From Cephalopachus bancanus (Eukaryota; Chordata; Mammalia; Primates; Tarsiidae): a DNA stretch of 64,000 nt. Position numbers and translations under genes: made by a program. Shown one piece after another: positions 23,075 to 36,144 of this stretch (its first letter is position 1; each line of letters opens with the position of its first letter). The notes below the pieces were generated by a model. It saw only the letters and a list, made by a program, of their open reading frames with translations, was not told where the DNA came from and ran no database searches. The stretch covers positions 186,001 to 250,000 of the forward strand of contig JAPVLO010000954.1 of NCBI GenBank assembly GCA_027257055.1. The letters run 5' to 3'.

Positions 23075-24616
23075 TATTTATTTATTTAATTATTTAATTT
23101 AATCTTTTTAAAATGTGGTATACAATTCAGCATTTGGTATACAAACATTGATTATGCAGGGTCCCCAGTTGATGAGGTATGCCCCTCCCTTCCTTAGCAG
23201 TATCCCTCCACTGGCAATATCACCCCTCCCCCTAAACAGTTTTCCACTACTGCCAACCACTTTCTTACAGCACTAAAAGTGATCAAGTTCAGATCATGAG
23301 TGAGAACATATGGGACTCTGTTCTTTTTTTCTGTGATAAATCACTGAATATAACCTACCTCATATCCATCAAACATTCTGCAAAATCATTCTCTCTGTCC
23401 ATTTTTATGGCTGCATAATATTCCACAGTGTATATACCACATTTATTTTATCCATTCCAGTATTGATGGGCAACATGGTTGGTACCATGTTTTATTGCAA
23501 TTGTGATTAGAGCTGCAAAAAACATACTGGTGCAGGTTTATTTTTGGTAAAATGACTTGAGTACCTCCGTATATTCTCAACAGGGGAATTACTGAGTCAC
23601 ATGGTAGGTCAATATCTTGTCCCTTTACAAACCACCATACTGTTTTCCAAAGATGTTCTACTTTTCAGTCCACATGCATTGTAGAATCATTTATTTCTTT
23701 CCAAATTCTTACCTGCATCAGTTATTGTTTGTTTTATTAATGATGGCCAGTCTTACAGGGGGTATGTGGTATTTCTAAATGGTTTCATTTCCATTGATTT
23801 GATGATGAGTGAGGCTGAGCAATTTTCATGTGTCTGCTGGCTGCCCTTAACTCTTCTTATAAAAAGTGTCCAATCACGTATTTTGCACACTTTTCAAAGG
23901 GAATATTTGTCTGATTTTTCTGAGTGTTTGTGTTTCTTGTAGATCCTAGATGCTATGCCTTTTTACAGATATGTAGGTTGTGAATCACTTTCCCCATTCT
24001 TTTGGCTGTATCCCTGCTCTTCTGATGGTTTCTTTTCTTTTGTGGAAGTATATTAATTTGATTGGATCCCACTTGTCAAACTTACTTCCAAAGGCATGGG
24101 TATTTAGGGCTCTGAACAGAAATTAGTTTTCAGTTCCAGTTTCCCTAATGGTGTCTCCCCCATTTTGTAATATTATTATAATTTCGTATTTTACATTTAG
24201 TTCTTTGATCCATTGAGAGTTAATGCGTATGGTGATGTATAGGGGTCTTGTTTCAATCTTGAGCTCTTGTCAACCTTTTTGAGAACCATTTTCTGAACAT
24301 GTTCTCCATTAACCAGTGGGTCTTGGAGGTTTTTTCAAAGATGAGTTGGTTGCTAACTTGAGTGTTTCATTCTCTGTCCTGATCCTCTGGCCTATGGACC
24401 TATTCTTGTACCAATACAAGGCTGTGCTGATTACTGTAAACATATAGTAAAGTTTGAAATCTGGTTTCGTGATACCTCCTGCTTTGTTTCTTTTCATAAT
24501 ATTCTTTTGGCTATTCATGTTTGTTTATGGTTTCATATGAATTCTTTATTGCAATTTCCAGGTCTGGAAAGAGTGATGTTAACTTAATGATTATTGCATT
24601 GAATCTGTAGATTGAC
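23075..24616 (-). mobile_element. Relic L1 of unit 5
   Basis: Uninterrupted relic of about 1.54 kb. Frame 24309-24518 (minus) keeps [17 protein letters not shown], matching the post-RT segment of ORF2. Confidence 0.85.
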
Positions 24617-25628
24617 TAAAAGGCTAATTTTTACATTAAAATGGGTAAGTGAAGTCAGGGAAACAAGCATGTCAAATTGTCATTTATGGCATCAGCCTCA
24701 GAACTTTGACATCTTGATGGTAGGGACCTTGACTACTGAGCAATCCTTAGGCTTCAAGCACTTGTGTGCAATGCTCTGCCAAATGTGGTAGACGTGGTGG
24801 ATTTCATTCCCAAGAAGTGAAGAGAACCATGTGTTCACACCTATCCAAAAATTTCTTCAGGGATAAGTGACCATTCAAGAATCCTCTAAACGAGGTAGTC
24901 TTTTTTTTTTTTTAAATGCAGTGTTTATTGAGAGGACCGAGAAACTCCCAAACTGGAAGGGGACCCAAGGGGCTTGCCCAAGATGTAGTGTTTTATTATT
25001 ATGGTCATGGAGTCCTGTTGAGGATTAGTAGCAGAACCAAACAATTTTTAGCAGTTTCTTTAGTTTAGAAACTTTTCGATGTTTTTAGTGTTGTGTAACA
25101 GCCTTTGAGCAGTTTTTCCTACAGGATTTGAACATTGCTTTTGCTAAGATCATAATCAATTTTCCAGAATTTTCAGTTATCTAAATTTTTATACTAATGC
25201 AGAGCCCAAATGCTTACTACTTTGTAAATCTCCATGTTATTTTGGTTTATATATATGGTTCCCCAAATTCTTTTTTTTCTGTGTGTCTTATTTTAAATGC
25301 TTGGTGATCAAAAGTATCAGACTAATTGGACACTTTGTTGCAGAGTACATCATTTTGTCTTAGGTATAGAAAATACTAGGGGATTCAATGGAAGTACTCT
25401 TTTAAAAATATAAATTGGGTTAAAATATAAAAGGAATGTGATTTTATATTTCCTTCAAATATATTAGGGAACGTTTCTCTAAGGATTGCACATCTGTAAC
25501 ATTTAATCAAAATTACAAGCAGAAAATACAGAGTGCACCAAGGAAATGTACACAAATTTTAAGAATGGAAAAAGCTTTATTAAATTACGATACTGTTTTA
25601 TTTTCTAAAATTATTAAGATTTATTATG

Positions 25629-27126
25629 GGAATTGGAGTCTTGTCTGCTGAGGTACGGAGCCTCTCCTGGAGGCAGAGATGGTGATGGGGCAACCTTGCC
25701 TATGAAACCCTCTGCAAAGGAGAACTGCAGTGGGTCTCTGGCTCTCTCCCTGTGGACTGCGGGCCCCAACATCGCAGCCTGCTCTTCATATGGAGCTAGG
25801 CATTACCACTGCTTTTGCATCGCAGTGATCTGGACAGCCACTGCAGTGCAGATGCAGCAGCCGCCACCACTGCTGCTGTGGCCTCCGTGGAGGCCATAGC
25901 ACATTGCACCACCTGGGCTGGAGGCAATCCACGACTTCAGTGCTTGAAGCCCATGCAGGCATGATCAGCTGGGATCTCTGTCACCTCTCCTGCAATGGAG
26001 ACGTACTGCCTGCTGTGTGTCCCCTCACGTGTGCCTTGAGGCAGGATTTCATCTTCATCTCCAGCATCTGCCCAGTTCCTGCCCGGTTCCTGTCTGCCCC
26101 CACCCCCTCTGGGGCGAGTAGCTGAGGTAACACCACCTGCTGGCGATTCAACGTAACAACACTGAAATGGGAGAAACAATCTTGAGAAACAGACAAAGGC
26201 CAGAGTGGTGAACGGAAGGTGATCTGAACTGTCCCTCACAGCAGACCAGGGGCAACTGACCCTAACTACAAACTAATTTACCAGCTTGAAAAGAAAGCTA
26301 GAAATCAGAGCTGATAGGACATTGGACTTAAATGAAAAATCTCAGAGTGTGTTTGGTTGGTTCTGTTAGTTTAATGACTTAATTCTATTACAACTGCATT
26401 ATTCCTTTTTTCCTCTTCCTTTTCTTCTCTCTGTAAACCATATATTTGTATAAAGGAACAGCACACCATTAAGGTGGTTGGTTAGGTTGTATGTTAGCAT
26501 CATTGTACATTTTATTTTTTTTTGTATGGGAGTTGATTAGTCTGTAGCTGTAGTTTATTGTTTTTATCTGTTTCAGTATAGGTCTCTCTCTCCATTTGTT
26601 GGCATGCTCATCTGTTTCCCCCGTTACTCTTCTATCTCTCCACCTCCCTCTTCAACCCACAGTCTGCTCCATTCTCTTCCTCTGTTAACTACATTTTATT
26701 TCAGGGAGTAAACCTACAGCCCCACTGCAAAGACAGATTCCAAGGCCGTGTTGAGTGGGTTCCAGATTATCCATACACCTGTCAGCGAATACCAGTACCT
26801 GGAGATAGATTTTGAATCACAGCTCCCCGCTTAAGTAAATCTCAAAACTGCAAAAAGGACCACTCCCAACCTACAGTGCAACTCCACAATTGAACAAAGT
26901 AAGAGGGTATAAATAAAGAATAGGAGGTTGAAAAAACAGAAGTAAAACCAATCCCTCTACCCCTGAATAACAGAATTAAAGAAGACGGTGACAGGGAGGG
27001 GAGGAAAAAGTAGGGGGGGGGAAAAAAATAAACGCACAAATGAAGACAAACCAAAAGAAGAATATATGTCTCACACAGACCCCGGGGAGATCAGAAACTG
27101 AGAAAACAGATTCGGGAAAAAAAACA
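25629..27126 (+). promoter_or_regulatory. L1-3 5' UTR, unlike that of L1-2
   Basis: The region is about 1.5 kb. The first 600 bp are moderately GC-rich with CTG/CAG-rich text near 25850-25900. I see no match to the L1-2 monomers. Only the last ~200 bp before ORF1 is alike (aacagaattaaagaag; agaaactgagaaaacaga). A pyrimidine-rich stretch runs 26400-26700. Short open frames here are not genes. Confidence 0.75.
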
Positions 27127-28001
27127 ATGAAGAGGCACTAGAATGACTGGTCACATGCAACAAACACAGACATCAAGACATTGATAGAGAGAATTTAAAA
27201 AATTGAGGAGAGACAAGAGGAAAATAGGAAGGAGCTAATGTCAGAAATAACAGCAGTAAAGAATACTGCAATGGAAATAAATAACAAGCTTATAAGCATG
27301 GAAAGCAAAATTAGCCAAGCAGAGGAAAGAATCTCAGAGCTCGAACCAAAACTCAGAACTAACCCAAACTGCCAAAAGCATAGAAAAGAAGCTCAAAAAG
27401 ACTGAACAAAACCTGCAAGAGATGAATGACCACTTCAAGAGACCAAATCTAAGAGTAATTGGGCTTCCTGAGGCAGAGAGAGAAATAGAAGTCACACTGG
27501 AACAAACATTTCATGAAATCATTCAGGGAAACTTCCCTCATCTCATCAAGGATGAAAAAATTCAAACACAAGAGATTCAGAAACCCCTGCAAGACAACAA
27601 ATGAGAAGACAAACTCCCAGACACATAATAATTCGCCTAAACAAAGTAGCTATAAAAGAAAAAATCCTAAATGCAGCAAGAGAAAAAGTCCAGACTGCCT
27701 ACCAGGGAAGACCAATTAGAATAGCAGCAGATTTATCCATAGAAACACTTCAGGCTAGGAGAACCTGGAGCCCTGTCTTCAAATTTCTAAAAGATAAACA
27801 TTTCAACCAAGAATAACCTACCCAGCCAAACTAAGCTTCATTAGTGAGGGAGAATTGAAATCTTTTCCAGATATCCAAATGCTAAGAACTTATGCTGCCA
27901 CCAGACCACCTCTACAAGAAACACGTAAGAAAGTACTGAACACAGAAGAAAAAGAAAAAAGAGCAACAACATTTTTCACAAGAGTACAGGCAAAAGATTA
28001 A
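27127..28001 (+). pseudogene. L1-3 ORF1, multiply broken
   Basis: The ATG at 27127 aligns with the L1-2 ORF1 start, but the fifth codon is TAG. The coiled-coil part is frameshifted near 27340. The RRM-like part is readable at 27422-27604 (HFKRPNLRVIGLPEAEREIE) and the C-terminal domain at 27601-27816 (PRHIIIRLNKVAIKEKI), in different frames. The terminal TAA is at 27999-28001. It is a dead copy of the L1 RNA chaperone. Confidence 0.88.
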
Positions 28002-28071
28002 AAACACACATGAGCCAACTTCAAAACCCAAAGAAAGACAATAAAAAAAGGAACAACTTTGTACGAACCTT

Positions 28072-31000
28072 ATGACAGGGATCAACTCTTGCATTTCAAT
28101 TATTAGTCTAAATGAGAATGGACCAAATGCACCACTGAGAAGACATAGAATGGCAAAATGGATAAAATATCATCAGGCAACAACCTATTGCCTTCAAGAG
28201 ACTTGCCTCACTAGAAAGAACACCCACAGACTCAAAGTAAGAGGATGGGAAACAAACTTTCAGGCGAACGGAATACAAAAGAAAGGAGGAGTAGCGATCT
28301 TAATTTGCAGACAAAATACCCTTCAAGCTATTAAAAATCAAAAAAGATACAAAGGCCACTACATAATGATAAAAAGTTCAATCCATCAACAAGAAATATC
28401 TATCCTAAACATATATGCACCCAACAAAGGTGTGCCAAGTTCATAAAGCAACTTCTAGGAAAACTAAAGAGAGATATTGACTCTAATACCATCATAACTG
28501 GGGACTTTAATACCCCACTCACAACCCTAGACAGATCATCAGGACAAAAAAATGAGCAAGGAGATCGGGAACTGAAATGTGACTTTGGACCAAATGGACT
28601 TAATTGATACCTACAGAACACTCCATCCAATTCTACACATTCTACTCATCCTGCATGGAACATATTCTAAGATTGACCACATAATTGTCCATAAATCAAG
28701 CATAAGCAAATTTAAAAGGACAGAAATTCTACCATGCACCTTCTCAGACCACAGTGGAATAAAAATAAACATTGACACCAACAAAGTCCCCCCAAAACAC
28801 ACAAAGACATGGAAACTAAACATCATGATGCTAAACAACTCCTGGGTCAATGGTGAAATCGAAACAGAGATCAAAAGATACCTGGAAACAAATAAAAATG
28901 AAGAAACATCTTACCAAAATCTCTTGGATGCCTTGAAAGCTGTAGTAAGAGGGGAATTTATATACTTACAAACACACATGAAGAAAATGGAAGGAACACA
29001 AATTAACCTAACAAAGACACCTAAAGAAGCTGGAAAAGCAAGACCATAAAAACCCTTATTTCAGCAGAAGAATCCAGATCACCAAAATAAAAGCCCAAAT
29101 CCAGGACATAGAAGACAAAAAGATCATACAAAAAATCAATGAAGCAAAAAGCTGGATGTTCGAAAGGATAAACAAAATAGGTGGTCCCCTAGCTAGACTG
29201 ACCAAGAAAAAACGAGAAAAAAACCAAATAAGCACAGTCACAAATGCAAAAGATGAAGTCACATCTGACCCTGAAGAAATACAAAAGATCATTAGAGACT
29301 ACTACATACACTTGTATGGAAACAAACTTGAAAACCTTAAGGAAATGGAGAACTTTCTGACATCATACAACCTACCTAGGTTAGAACAAGAAGAAATTGA
29401 GACCCTAAATTAACCAATAACAATGAAGGAAATTGACTACGTAATAAGAAAACCTCCTACAAAAAAAGTCCTGGTCCAGATGGCTTTCTAGTAGAATTCT
29501 ACAAGACATTTAAGGAGGAGATGATACCAATCCTACTGAAGGTATTGCAGGTGATTGAAAAAGATGGAACTCTCCCAAAATCATTTTGCAAAGCCAACAT
29601 CCTATTGAAACTCAAGCCAGGGAAAGATCCAACAAAGAAAGAGAACTAGAGGCCAATGTCTTTGATGAACATGGATGCTAAAAGTCTCAACAAGATCCTA
29701 GCAAACCAAATTCAGCAGTACATCTCAAAAATCATCCATCATGACCAAGTAGGCTTTTTCCTGGGATGCAAGGCTGGTTCAACATTCGTAAAACCATAAA
29801 TGTAATTAAATACATCAACAGATGTCAAAACAAAAACCAAATGATTATATCATTAGATGAAGAAAAAGCTTTTGATAAAATCCAGCACCCCTTCTTGATA
29901 AAAACTTTGAACATCTAGGCATACGGGAAACATACCACAAAATAGTAAAAGCCATCGATGAGAAACCCACAGCCAGCATTCTCCTAAATGGACAAAAATT
30001 GAACCATTTCCCCTGAAAACTGGAACAAGACAATGATGTCCACTCTCACCCTTCCCGTTCAACAAAGTATTGGAAGTCCTGGCTCGAGCAATCAGAAAAG
30101 GAGGCAATTAGGGGTATCCAAATAGGAAAAGAGGAAGTCAATTATCTCTCTTTGCAGATGATATGATTGTGTACCTTGAAAACCCAAGAGAATCTGTCAA
30201 AAACCTCCTTACACTGATAAAGGCCTTTGGCAAAGTCTCAGGATACAAAATAAATGTACAAAAGACAATTGCATTTCTCTACACCAATAATAAACAAACA
30301 GAAACACAAATACAAAGCACAATCCCATTCACAACAGCCACAAAAAAAATGAAATACCTTGGCATCTTCCTAACCAGAGACGTGAAAGAGCTTTACAATG
30401 AAAACTACAAAACACTGCTCAAAGAAATCAAAGATGACACAAACAAGTGGAAAAATATCCCATGCTCATGGATTGGAAGAATCAACATTGTGAAGATGTC
30501 TATCTTACCTAAGGCAATCTACAAATTCAATGCAATACCCATCAAATTACCAGCAACATTCTTCTCAGACCTAGAAAAAACAACACAGGAATTCATATGG
30601 AAATGAAAACGTCCAAGAATAGCCATAACAATCCTCAGCAAAAAAAAAAAAAAAAAAAGCAGGTGGTATCACATTACCAGACTTCAAACTTTACTATAAA
30701 GCTACAATCATCAAAACAGCTTGATAATGATATAGGAACAGGCATATAGATCAATGGAATAGAATTGAGATTCCAGAAGCAAAACCTCAATTTCTCAACC
30801 AACTCATCTTCGACAAAGCCTCCACCACCTACCACTGGGGAGAGGAGAACCTATTCAGTAAATGGTGCTGGGGAAGCTGGCTGACCACATGCAGAAGATT
30901 GAAACAGGACCCCTATCTATTCCCATGCACAAAGGTTAACTCCAAATGGATCATAGACCTAAATGTTAAACCTCAAACCATAAGAACCTTAGAAAATGAA

Positions 31001-31866
31001 GGAAATACCCTCATGGAAATCGGAACTGACATCCAATTCCTGAACAAACCCGAGACCCACAGGTCGTAAGAGAGAAGATAGACAAGTGGGACCTTATTAA
31101 AATGACAAGCTTCTGCAAAGCCAGAGAAACCATGAAGAGAGCAGGGAGACATCAGACAGACTGAGAAAAAGTATTTGCGAACACCAGGTCTGACAAAGGC
31201 TTAACATCCTGGCTCTACAAGGAACTAAAACGTGCTGAAAGAAAAAAACACACAACCCCACTATAAAATGGGCAAAAGATATGATCAGACACTTCACAAA
31301 AGAACACATCCGAGCAGCCACCAGACACATGAAGAAATGTTCAACCTCACTGATCATCAGGGAGATACAAATCAAAACCACACTGAGATACCACCTAACT
31401 CCAGTCAGAATGGCAATTATCAACAAATCAAAAAATAACAACTGGAGAGGGTGTGGCGAAAAGGGAACACTTCTACACTGTTGGTGGGAGTGTAAACTAG
31501 TACAACCTCTGTGGAATGAGGTGTGGTGATTTCTAAAAGCTCTACATATCAACGGTCCATATGACCCCACGATCCCCCTACTGGGAATACATCCTGAAGA
31601 ACTCAAATCACTCTATAAAAAAGATTCCTGCACACGTATGTTTATTGTAGCATTGTTCACAATAGCAAGAACCTGGAAACAACAATGCTGCCCATCCAAA
31701 GAGGATTGTATTAAAAAAATGTGTTACATGTACACGATGGAATACTACGCAGCCATAAAATTGTACAAATCATGAATTTAGCAACAACCTGGATCAACTA
31801 GAGTCTATAATACTGAGTGACCTCTCACAGAAACAAGATCCGAGTCATATGTTCTCACTCATATAA
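28072..31866 (+). pseudogene. L1-3 ORF2 (endonuclease-reverse transcriptase), decayed
   Basis: Start is ATG 28072 (ISIISLNENGPNAPLRRH). The endonuclease segment is open to 28446 and keeps CLQETCLTRK. After a frameshift, the next open segment (28579-29049) keeps TFSDHSGIKI with its histidine. The N-terminal RT region is at 29156-29413. Palm motifs: [11 protein letters not shown] near 29860, RQ-stop-CPLS near 30030 (premature stop), and FADD at 30151-30162, followed by a 147-codon open segment to 30606. The C-terminal cysteine segment at about 31436-31490 lacks its first cysteine ([10 protein letters not shown]). TAA is at 31864-31866. It has more lesions than L1-1. Confidence 0.9.
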
Positions 31867-32057
31867 TGGACCTTGAACATCCAATGTAATATTATAAGAA
31901 AATGACTGACAGTACTGGGAAACTATGGGTGGCGGGGGGTGATGGGATTAACAGTAGCAAATATCTGTCTGGGGACAGGGAAACACCTTCTATCAACAGG
32001 GTACCGGAATGAAACACAATTGTATACATAAACCTTAACTGTAACCCACAAAACCAT

Positions 32058-32063
32058 AATAAA
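32058..32063 (+). terminator. L1-3 polyadenylation signal
   Basis: AATAAA lies at the start of the A-rich tail, shortly before the right target duplication, the usual L1 placement. Confidence 0.75.
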
Positions 32064-32444
32064 AAAATATTGATTACGAAAAAGAAAAGATTTTTTATGC
32101 ATTCTGCCTTCTGAATAGCAATTAGGTACACTAAATTTCAAGGTTCAGTTTTCTAAGAATGATATAGATCTGGAATCTCAACAAATTTCAATTTAGGCAG
32201 AATAAAACATTCAGAATTAATGTGAGAAACACTGTAGTTGTCAATTTTGAAGCAGAATTATACCATGTATTCCAACGTATTAAAGGAAAAGGAGTTATCA
32301 TTGGAGTATTATAAAATTCTTAAAAACTCAATCCCTGCATAATGAACATTTCTAGGTCCAAACCTGAATTGCAACCATTTTTAGCAAAAAAATAAATAAA
32401 ATATAGAATAAACAAATAAAGTCAGTTGCATGTTCGACAGCTTT

Positions 32445-33984
32445 CATTTATTTATTTATTTGTTTATTTATTTTAATTTTTTTAAAAATGTGAGGTACAA
32501 TTCAGAGTTAGATATAAAAACATTGATTATGCAGGGTCCCTGGTTGATGAGGTATGCCCATTCCTTCCTTAGCAGTATCCCTCCAATGCCAATCTCACCC
32601 ATTCCCCTAAACAGGTTTCCACTAATGACATTCACTTTCTTACAGAGTGATCAAGTTCAGCTCATGAGTGAGAACATATGGAACTCTGTTCTTTTTTTCT
32701 GGGATAAATCACTAAAAATGAACTACTTCAAATCCATCAAACGTTCTGCAAAATCCTTCTATCTGTCTTTTTTATGACTGCATCATATTACACTGTGTAT
32801 ATACCACATTTATTTTATCCTTTCCAGCTTTTATGGGCAACATGCTTGGTACCATGTTTTTTTGCAATTGTGATTAGAGCTGGAAAAAACATACTGGTGC
32901 TGGTATCTTTTTGCTAAAATGATTTGAGTTCCTCCAGGTTTATTCTCGACAGGGGAATTACTGAGTCACATGGTAGATCAATCTCTTATCCCTTTACAAA
33001 CCATCAAACTCTTTTCCAAAGACGTTGCTCTACTTTTCAGTCCACATGTAGTGCAGAATCATTTAATTCCTCCCAAATTCTTACCTGTATCTGTTATTGT
33101 TTCTTTTGTTAATGATGGCCAGTCTTACAGGGGGTATGTGGTATTTCAAAGTGGTTTCATTTCCATTTCTTTGAGGATGAGTGAGGCTGAGCACTTTTCA
33201 TGTGTCTGCTGGCTGCCCTTATCTTTTCTTATGAAAAGTGTCCAATCACGTATTTTGCACACTTTTCAAAGGGAATTTTTGTCTGATTTTTCTGTGTTTG
33301 ATTTCTTGTAGATCCTAGATGTTATGCCTTTTTACAGATATATAGGTGGAGATCGTTTTTCACTTTCTGTTGGCTATATCCCGGCTCTTCTAATGGTTTC
33401 TTTTGTTTTGTAGAAGTATATTAATTTGAGGAGATTCCAATTGTTAAACTTACTTCTTAAGGCATGGGTATCTAGGGCTCTGAAAAAGAATTAGTTTCCT
33501 GTTCCAGTTTACTTAATGGTTTCTCCTGCGTTTTCTAACATTATTATAATTTGGTGCTTTACGTTTAGGTCTTTGATCCATTTAGAGTTAATGTGTATGG
33601 TGATAGATATGGGTCCTGTTTGAATCTTGTGCATGTTGTCAGCCTTTTCCCAGCACCATTGACTGCATATGTTCTCAATTACACAGTGGGTCTTGGAGGT
33701 TTTTCTAAGATGAGTGGATTGAGAATTTGAGGATTTCATTCTCTGTCCTAATCCATTTTCCTATGGACCTATTCTTGTACCAATACCAGGCTGTGTGGAT
33801 TACTGTAAACATAGAGTAAAGTTTGAAGTCTGGAACTGCAATAGGTCCTGCTTTGTTTCTTTTGATCAGATTCTTTTGGCTATTCATGATCGTTTATGGT
33901 TTCATATGAATTCTTTATTGTAATTTCCAGGTTTGAGAAAATGATGTTAACTTTATGGTTATTTCATTGAATCTGTAGATTGAC
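32445..33984 (-). mobile_element. Relic L1 of unit 6, first segment
   Basis: Complete relic segment. Adjacent frames at 33509-33739 and 33705-33887 on the minus strand overlap and together cover the [15 protein letters not shown] to NSKWIKDLNVKH region, so a frameshift separates them. Confidence 0.85.
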
Positions 33985-34999
33985 TAATAGGCTAACTTTT
34001 ACATTAAAACTGGTAAGTAAAGTCAGGGCAACAAGCATGTCAAATTGACATTTATGACATCAGACTCAGAACTTTGACATCATAATGGGAGGGACCTAGA
34101 CTAATGAGCAATCCTTAGGCTTCAAGCCCTTGTGTACACTGTTTTGCCAAATGCAGTAGACATGGTGGATTTTATTCCCAAGAAGTGAAGAGAACCATGT
34201 GATCACACCTATCCAAAAATGTATCCAGGGATAAGTGACCATTCAAGGATCCTCTAAACGAGGTAGGCTTTTTTTTAAAAAGCAGTCTTTATTGAGAGGA
34301 CCAAGAAACGCCCAAACTGGGAGGGGACCTGAGGGGGTTGGCCAAGAGGTAGTCTTTTATTATTATGGTTGGAGGTTGGTTATAGCACAAACAAAAATAT
34401 TTTTGCACTTTTTTTAGTTTAGAAACTTTTGGATGTTTTTAGTATTGTGTAACAGCCTTTGAGCAGTTTTTCCTACAGGATTTGAACATTGCTTTTGCTA
34501 AGATCATAATCAATTTTCCAGAATTTTCAATTATCTAAATTTGTATACTAATGCAGATCCCAAATACTTACTACTTTGTAAATCTCCATGTTATTTTGGT
34601 TTATAAATTGGTCCCCAAAATCTCTTTTTTCTATGTGCCTAATTTTAAATGCTTGGTAATTAAAAGAATCAGATTAATCAGATACTTTGTTGTAGAGTAC
34701 AGCATTATGTCTTAGGTAGAGAAAATACTAGGGGATTGAAAGGAAATACTCTTTTAAAAATATAAATTGGGTTAAAATATAATGGGAATGTTATTTTATA
34801 TTTCCTTCAAATATAAAAGGGAAACTTTTCTCTAAGGATTGCACATCTGTAACATGTAATCAAAATTACAAGCAGAAAATACAGAGTGCACCAAGAAAAT
34901 GTACACAAATTTTCAGAATGGAAAAAGCTGTATTAAATTATGATACTATTTTATTTTCTAAAATTTTAAAGATTTATTATGCATTCTGCACTCTGAATA

Positions 35000-35415
35000 G
35001 GACTAAGAAACATTGGCTTCTGTGTCTAACAAGCCTGTAATTTTGACTCCTTGTATAAATAAATCTTTTAGAGGTCTACATTTAGTAACCTCCTGAACCC
35101 AAAAAGCAACATCGCTAGAGTCAAATCCAGAGTCACCTCTAGGCAGGTTAAAGTATTACCTGCTTTGTGTTAAGGCAAGAGCAGCAACTGGGCTATTCTC
35201 TGCACTGTTCTGCTAGGGGGAGCAACAAGCTCCTGGATGTCTCCTGTGTAATCCGAATCCACCACTCCAGGAATAATGGAAATTCCTTGTAAAGACAAGG
35301 AACTTCTGCCTAATATTATACCCACTATTCCTTCCAGGAGAGGGCCCTTTACTCCCATAGGAATTGGGGTCACTGGAATGTCCGGAGTTAATATAGTTGC
35401 GGTGGAGGAACACAA
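35000..35415 (-). pseudogene. pro: ERV pro fragment: dUTPase domain
   Basis: The open part is 35170-35415 (81 codons). It contains GRSSLSLQG followed by IIPGVVDSDYTGDIQ, matching conserved dUTPase motifs; dUTPases keep dUTP out of DNA, and betaretroviruses encode one at the start of pro. A frameshift follows near 35180, and degraded coding-like text continues towards 35020. The protease DTG active site is not seen. The element ends here, so this is a remnant. Confidence 0.75.
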
Positions 35416-35765
35416 GTGGTGACCTGTACTCCCTGGGGTGGCTCGGATGATTTCTGCGATGGAGCAGAAGGAACGAAGGGGTTCATGGTGGTGGCTGTCT
35501 CTATTGTTATCTGGGGCTGGGGCTGGCCCCTCTGGAAGTTTTCCTGAGCCAGGGTGGAATGCTGTTGATTTAAAGGAGTGCCGTTTTTATAAAATTTAGA
35601 TAGGCATTGTCTAGCCCAATGAAAGCCTTTTTGGCATTTGGGACTTAAGATTTTTGGTCGAGTAGCCCCAGTAAGTGGTGATGATATGCCGTGTAAGCCG
35701 GTCATACCTTACTTCACTGGACAATCTGTTAATGTGTCCGACTTGACCATAGTTGAAGCAAGACT
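35388..35765 (-). pseudogene. gag: ERV gag fragment: degenerate knuckle, last knuckle and gag C terminus
   Basis: Left of the minisatellite, the minus strand first shows a knuckle-like CFNYGQVGHINRL in which two cysteines are lost (about 35720-35765). An open frame from 35705 follows with a second knuckle CQKGFHWARQC (residues about 24-34) and a Pro/Gln-rich tail typical of the end of a betaretroviral gag. The degenerate knuckle resembles the intact one at 36185-36230, which suggests a duplicated knuckle segment. The frame ends at 35388 and overlaps the next frame by 28 bp, the gag-pro layout that uses ribosomal frameshifting. Confidence 0.75.
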
Positions 35766-35794
35766 GTAATGAGATATTCTTTTGCTTATTACTT

Positions 35795-36060
35795 ATATAC
35801 TTTTACTTATATTATTTATATATTGTTTATGTGTTACTTATATTTATATTATATATTGTTTATATTGCTTATATATATTACTTATATTATTTATATATTG
35901 CTTATATATATTGCTCATATTGCTTATATATGTATTGCTTATATTGCTTATATTACTTATTTTACTTATATTACTTACATTACTTATATACTTTTGCTTA
36001 TATTATTTACATTATTTATTTTACTTATATTACTTATATACTTTTGTTTATTATTACTTG
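35795..36060. repeat. AT-rich minisatellite inside the ERV nucleocapsid region
   Basis: About 265 bp built from 9-12-bp words of the form TTACTTATA and TTGCTTATA. It lies between the first knuckle and the remaining nucleocapsid text, so it interrupts gag. The Tyr/Ile-rich open frames across it on the + strand are repeat artefacts. Confidence 0.9.
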
Positions 36061-36144
36061 AGGTCTCTGCATTCCTATAAGAAAAGGAAAAGTGTAACTA
36101 AGTTCAGGCTTTATTTCAGTATTCTCAACTTTTAAAGGAAAACC

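Larger units (their letters stand above)
25629..32086 (+). mobile_element. Full-length L1, sense (L1-3)
   Basis: A 6.46-kb element flanked by a 13-bp target duplication with one mismatch: aagatttattatg (25616-25628) and aagattttttatg (32087-32099). It has the order 5' UTR, ORF1 (27127-28001), ORF2 (28072-31866), 3' UTR with AATAAA at 32058-32063, and an A-rich tail interrupted by other bases. Both ORFs carry many lesions, so it is an old inactive copy. Confidence 0.93.
23051..32420 (+). repeat. Array unit 5 (type A, split by sense L1)
   Basis: The unit is type A with an empty SINE site near 24538. A full-length L1 entered the unit 3' half after position 25628. Without the L1 and its 13-bp duplication the unit is about 2.9 kb. 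The unique part 24617-25615 contains the retrocopy at 24893-24992 and nothing else I recognise. Confidence 0.9.

Noticed and set aside
25633..26239. Overlapping open frames on both strands in 25.6-26.2 kb that might suggest a host exon
   Set aside because: The region lies inside the target-duplication-bounded L1-3, in its 5' UTR; no splice-bounded or domain-like structure.
27422..27816. Short frames with clear RNA-binding protein similarity that could pass for a small host gene
   Set aside because: They are pieces of L1-3 ORF1 in different frames between mapped L1 ends.
35753..36135. Tyr/Ile/Leu-rich open frames of 102-117 codons on the + strand that look like membrane proteins
   Set aside because: They translate the AT-rich minisatellite in three overlapping frames; low-complexity artefact.
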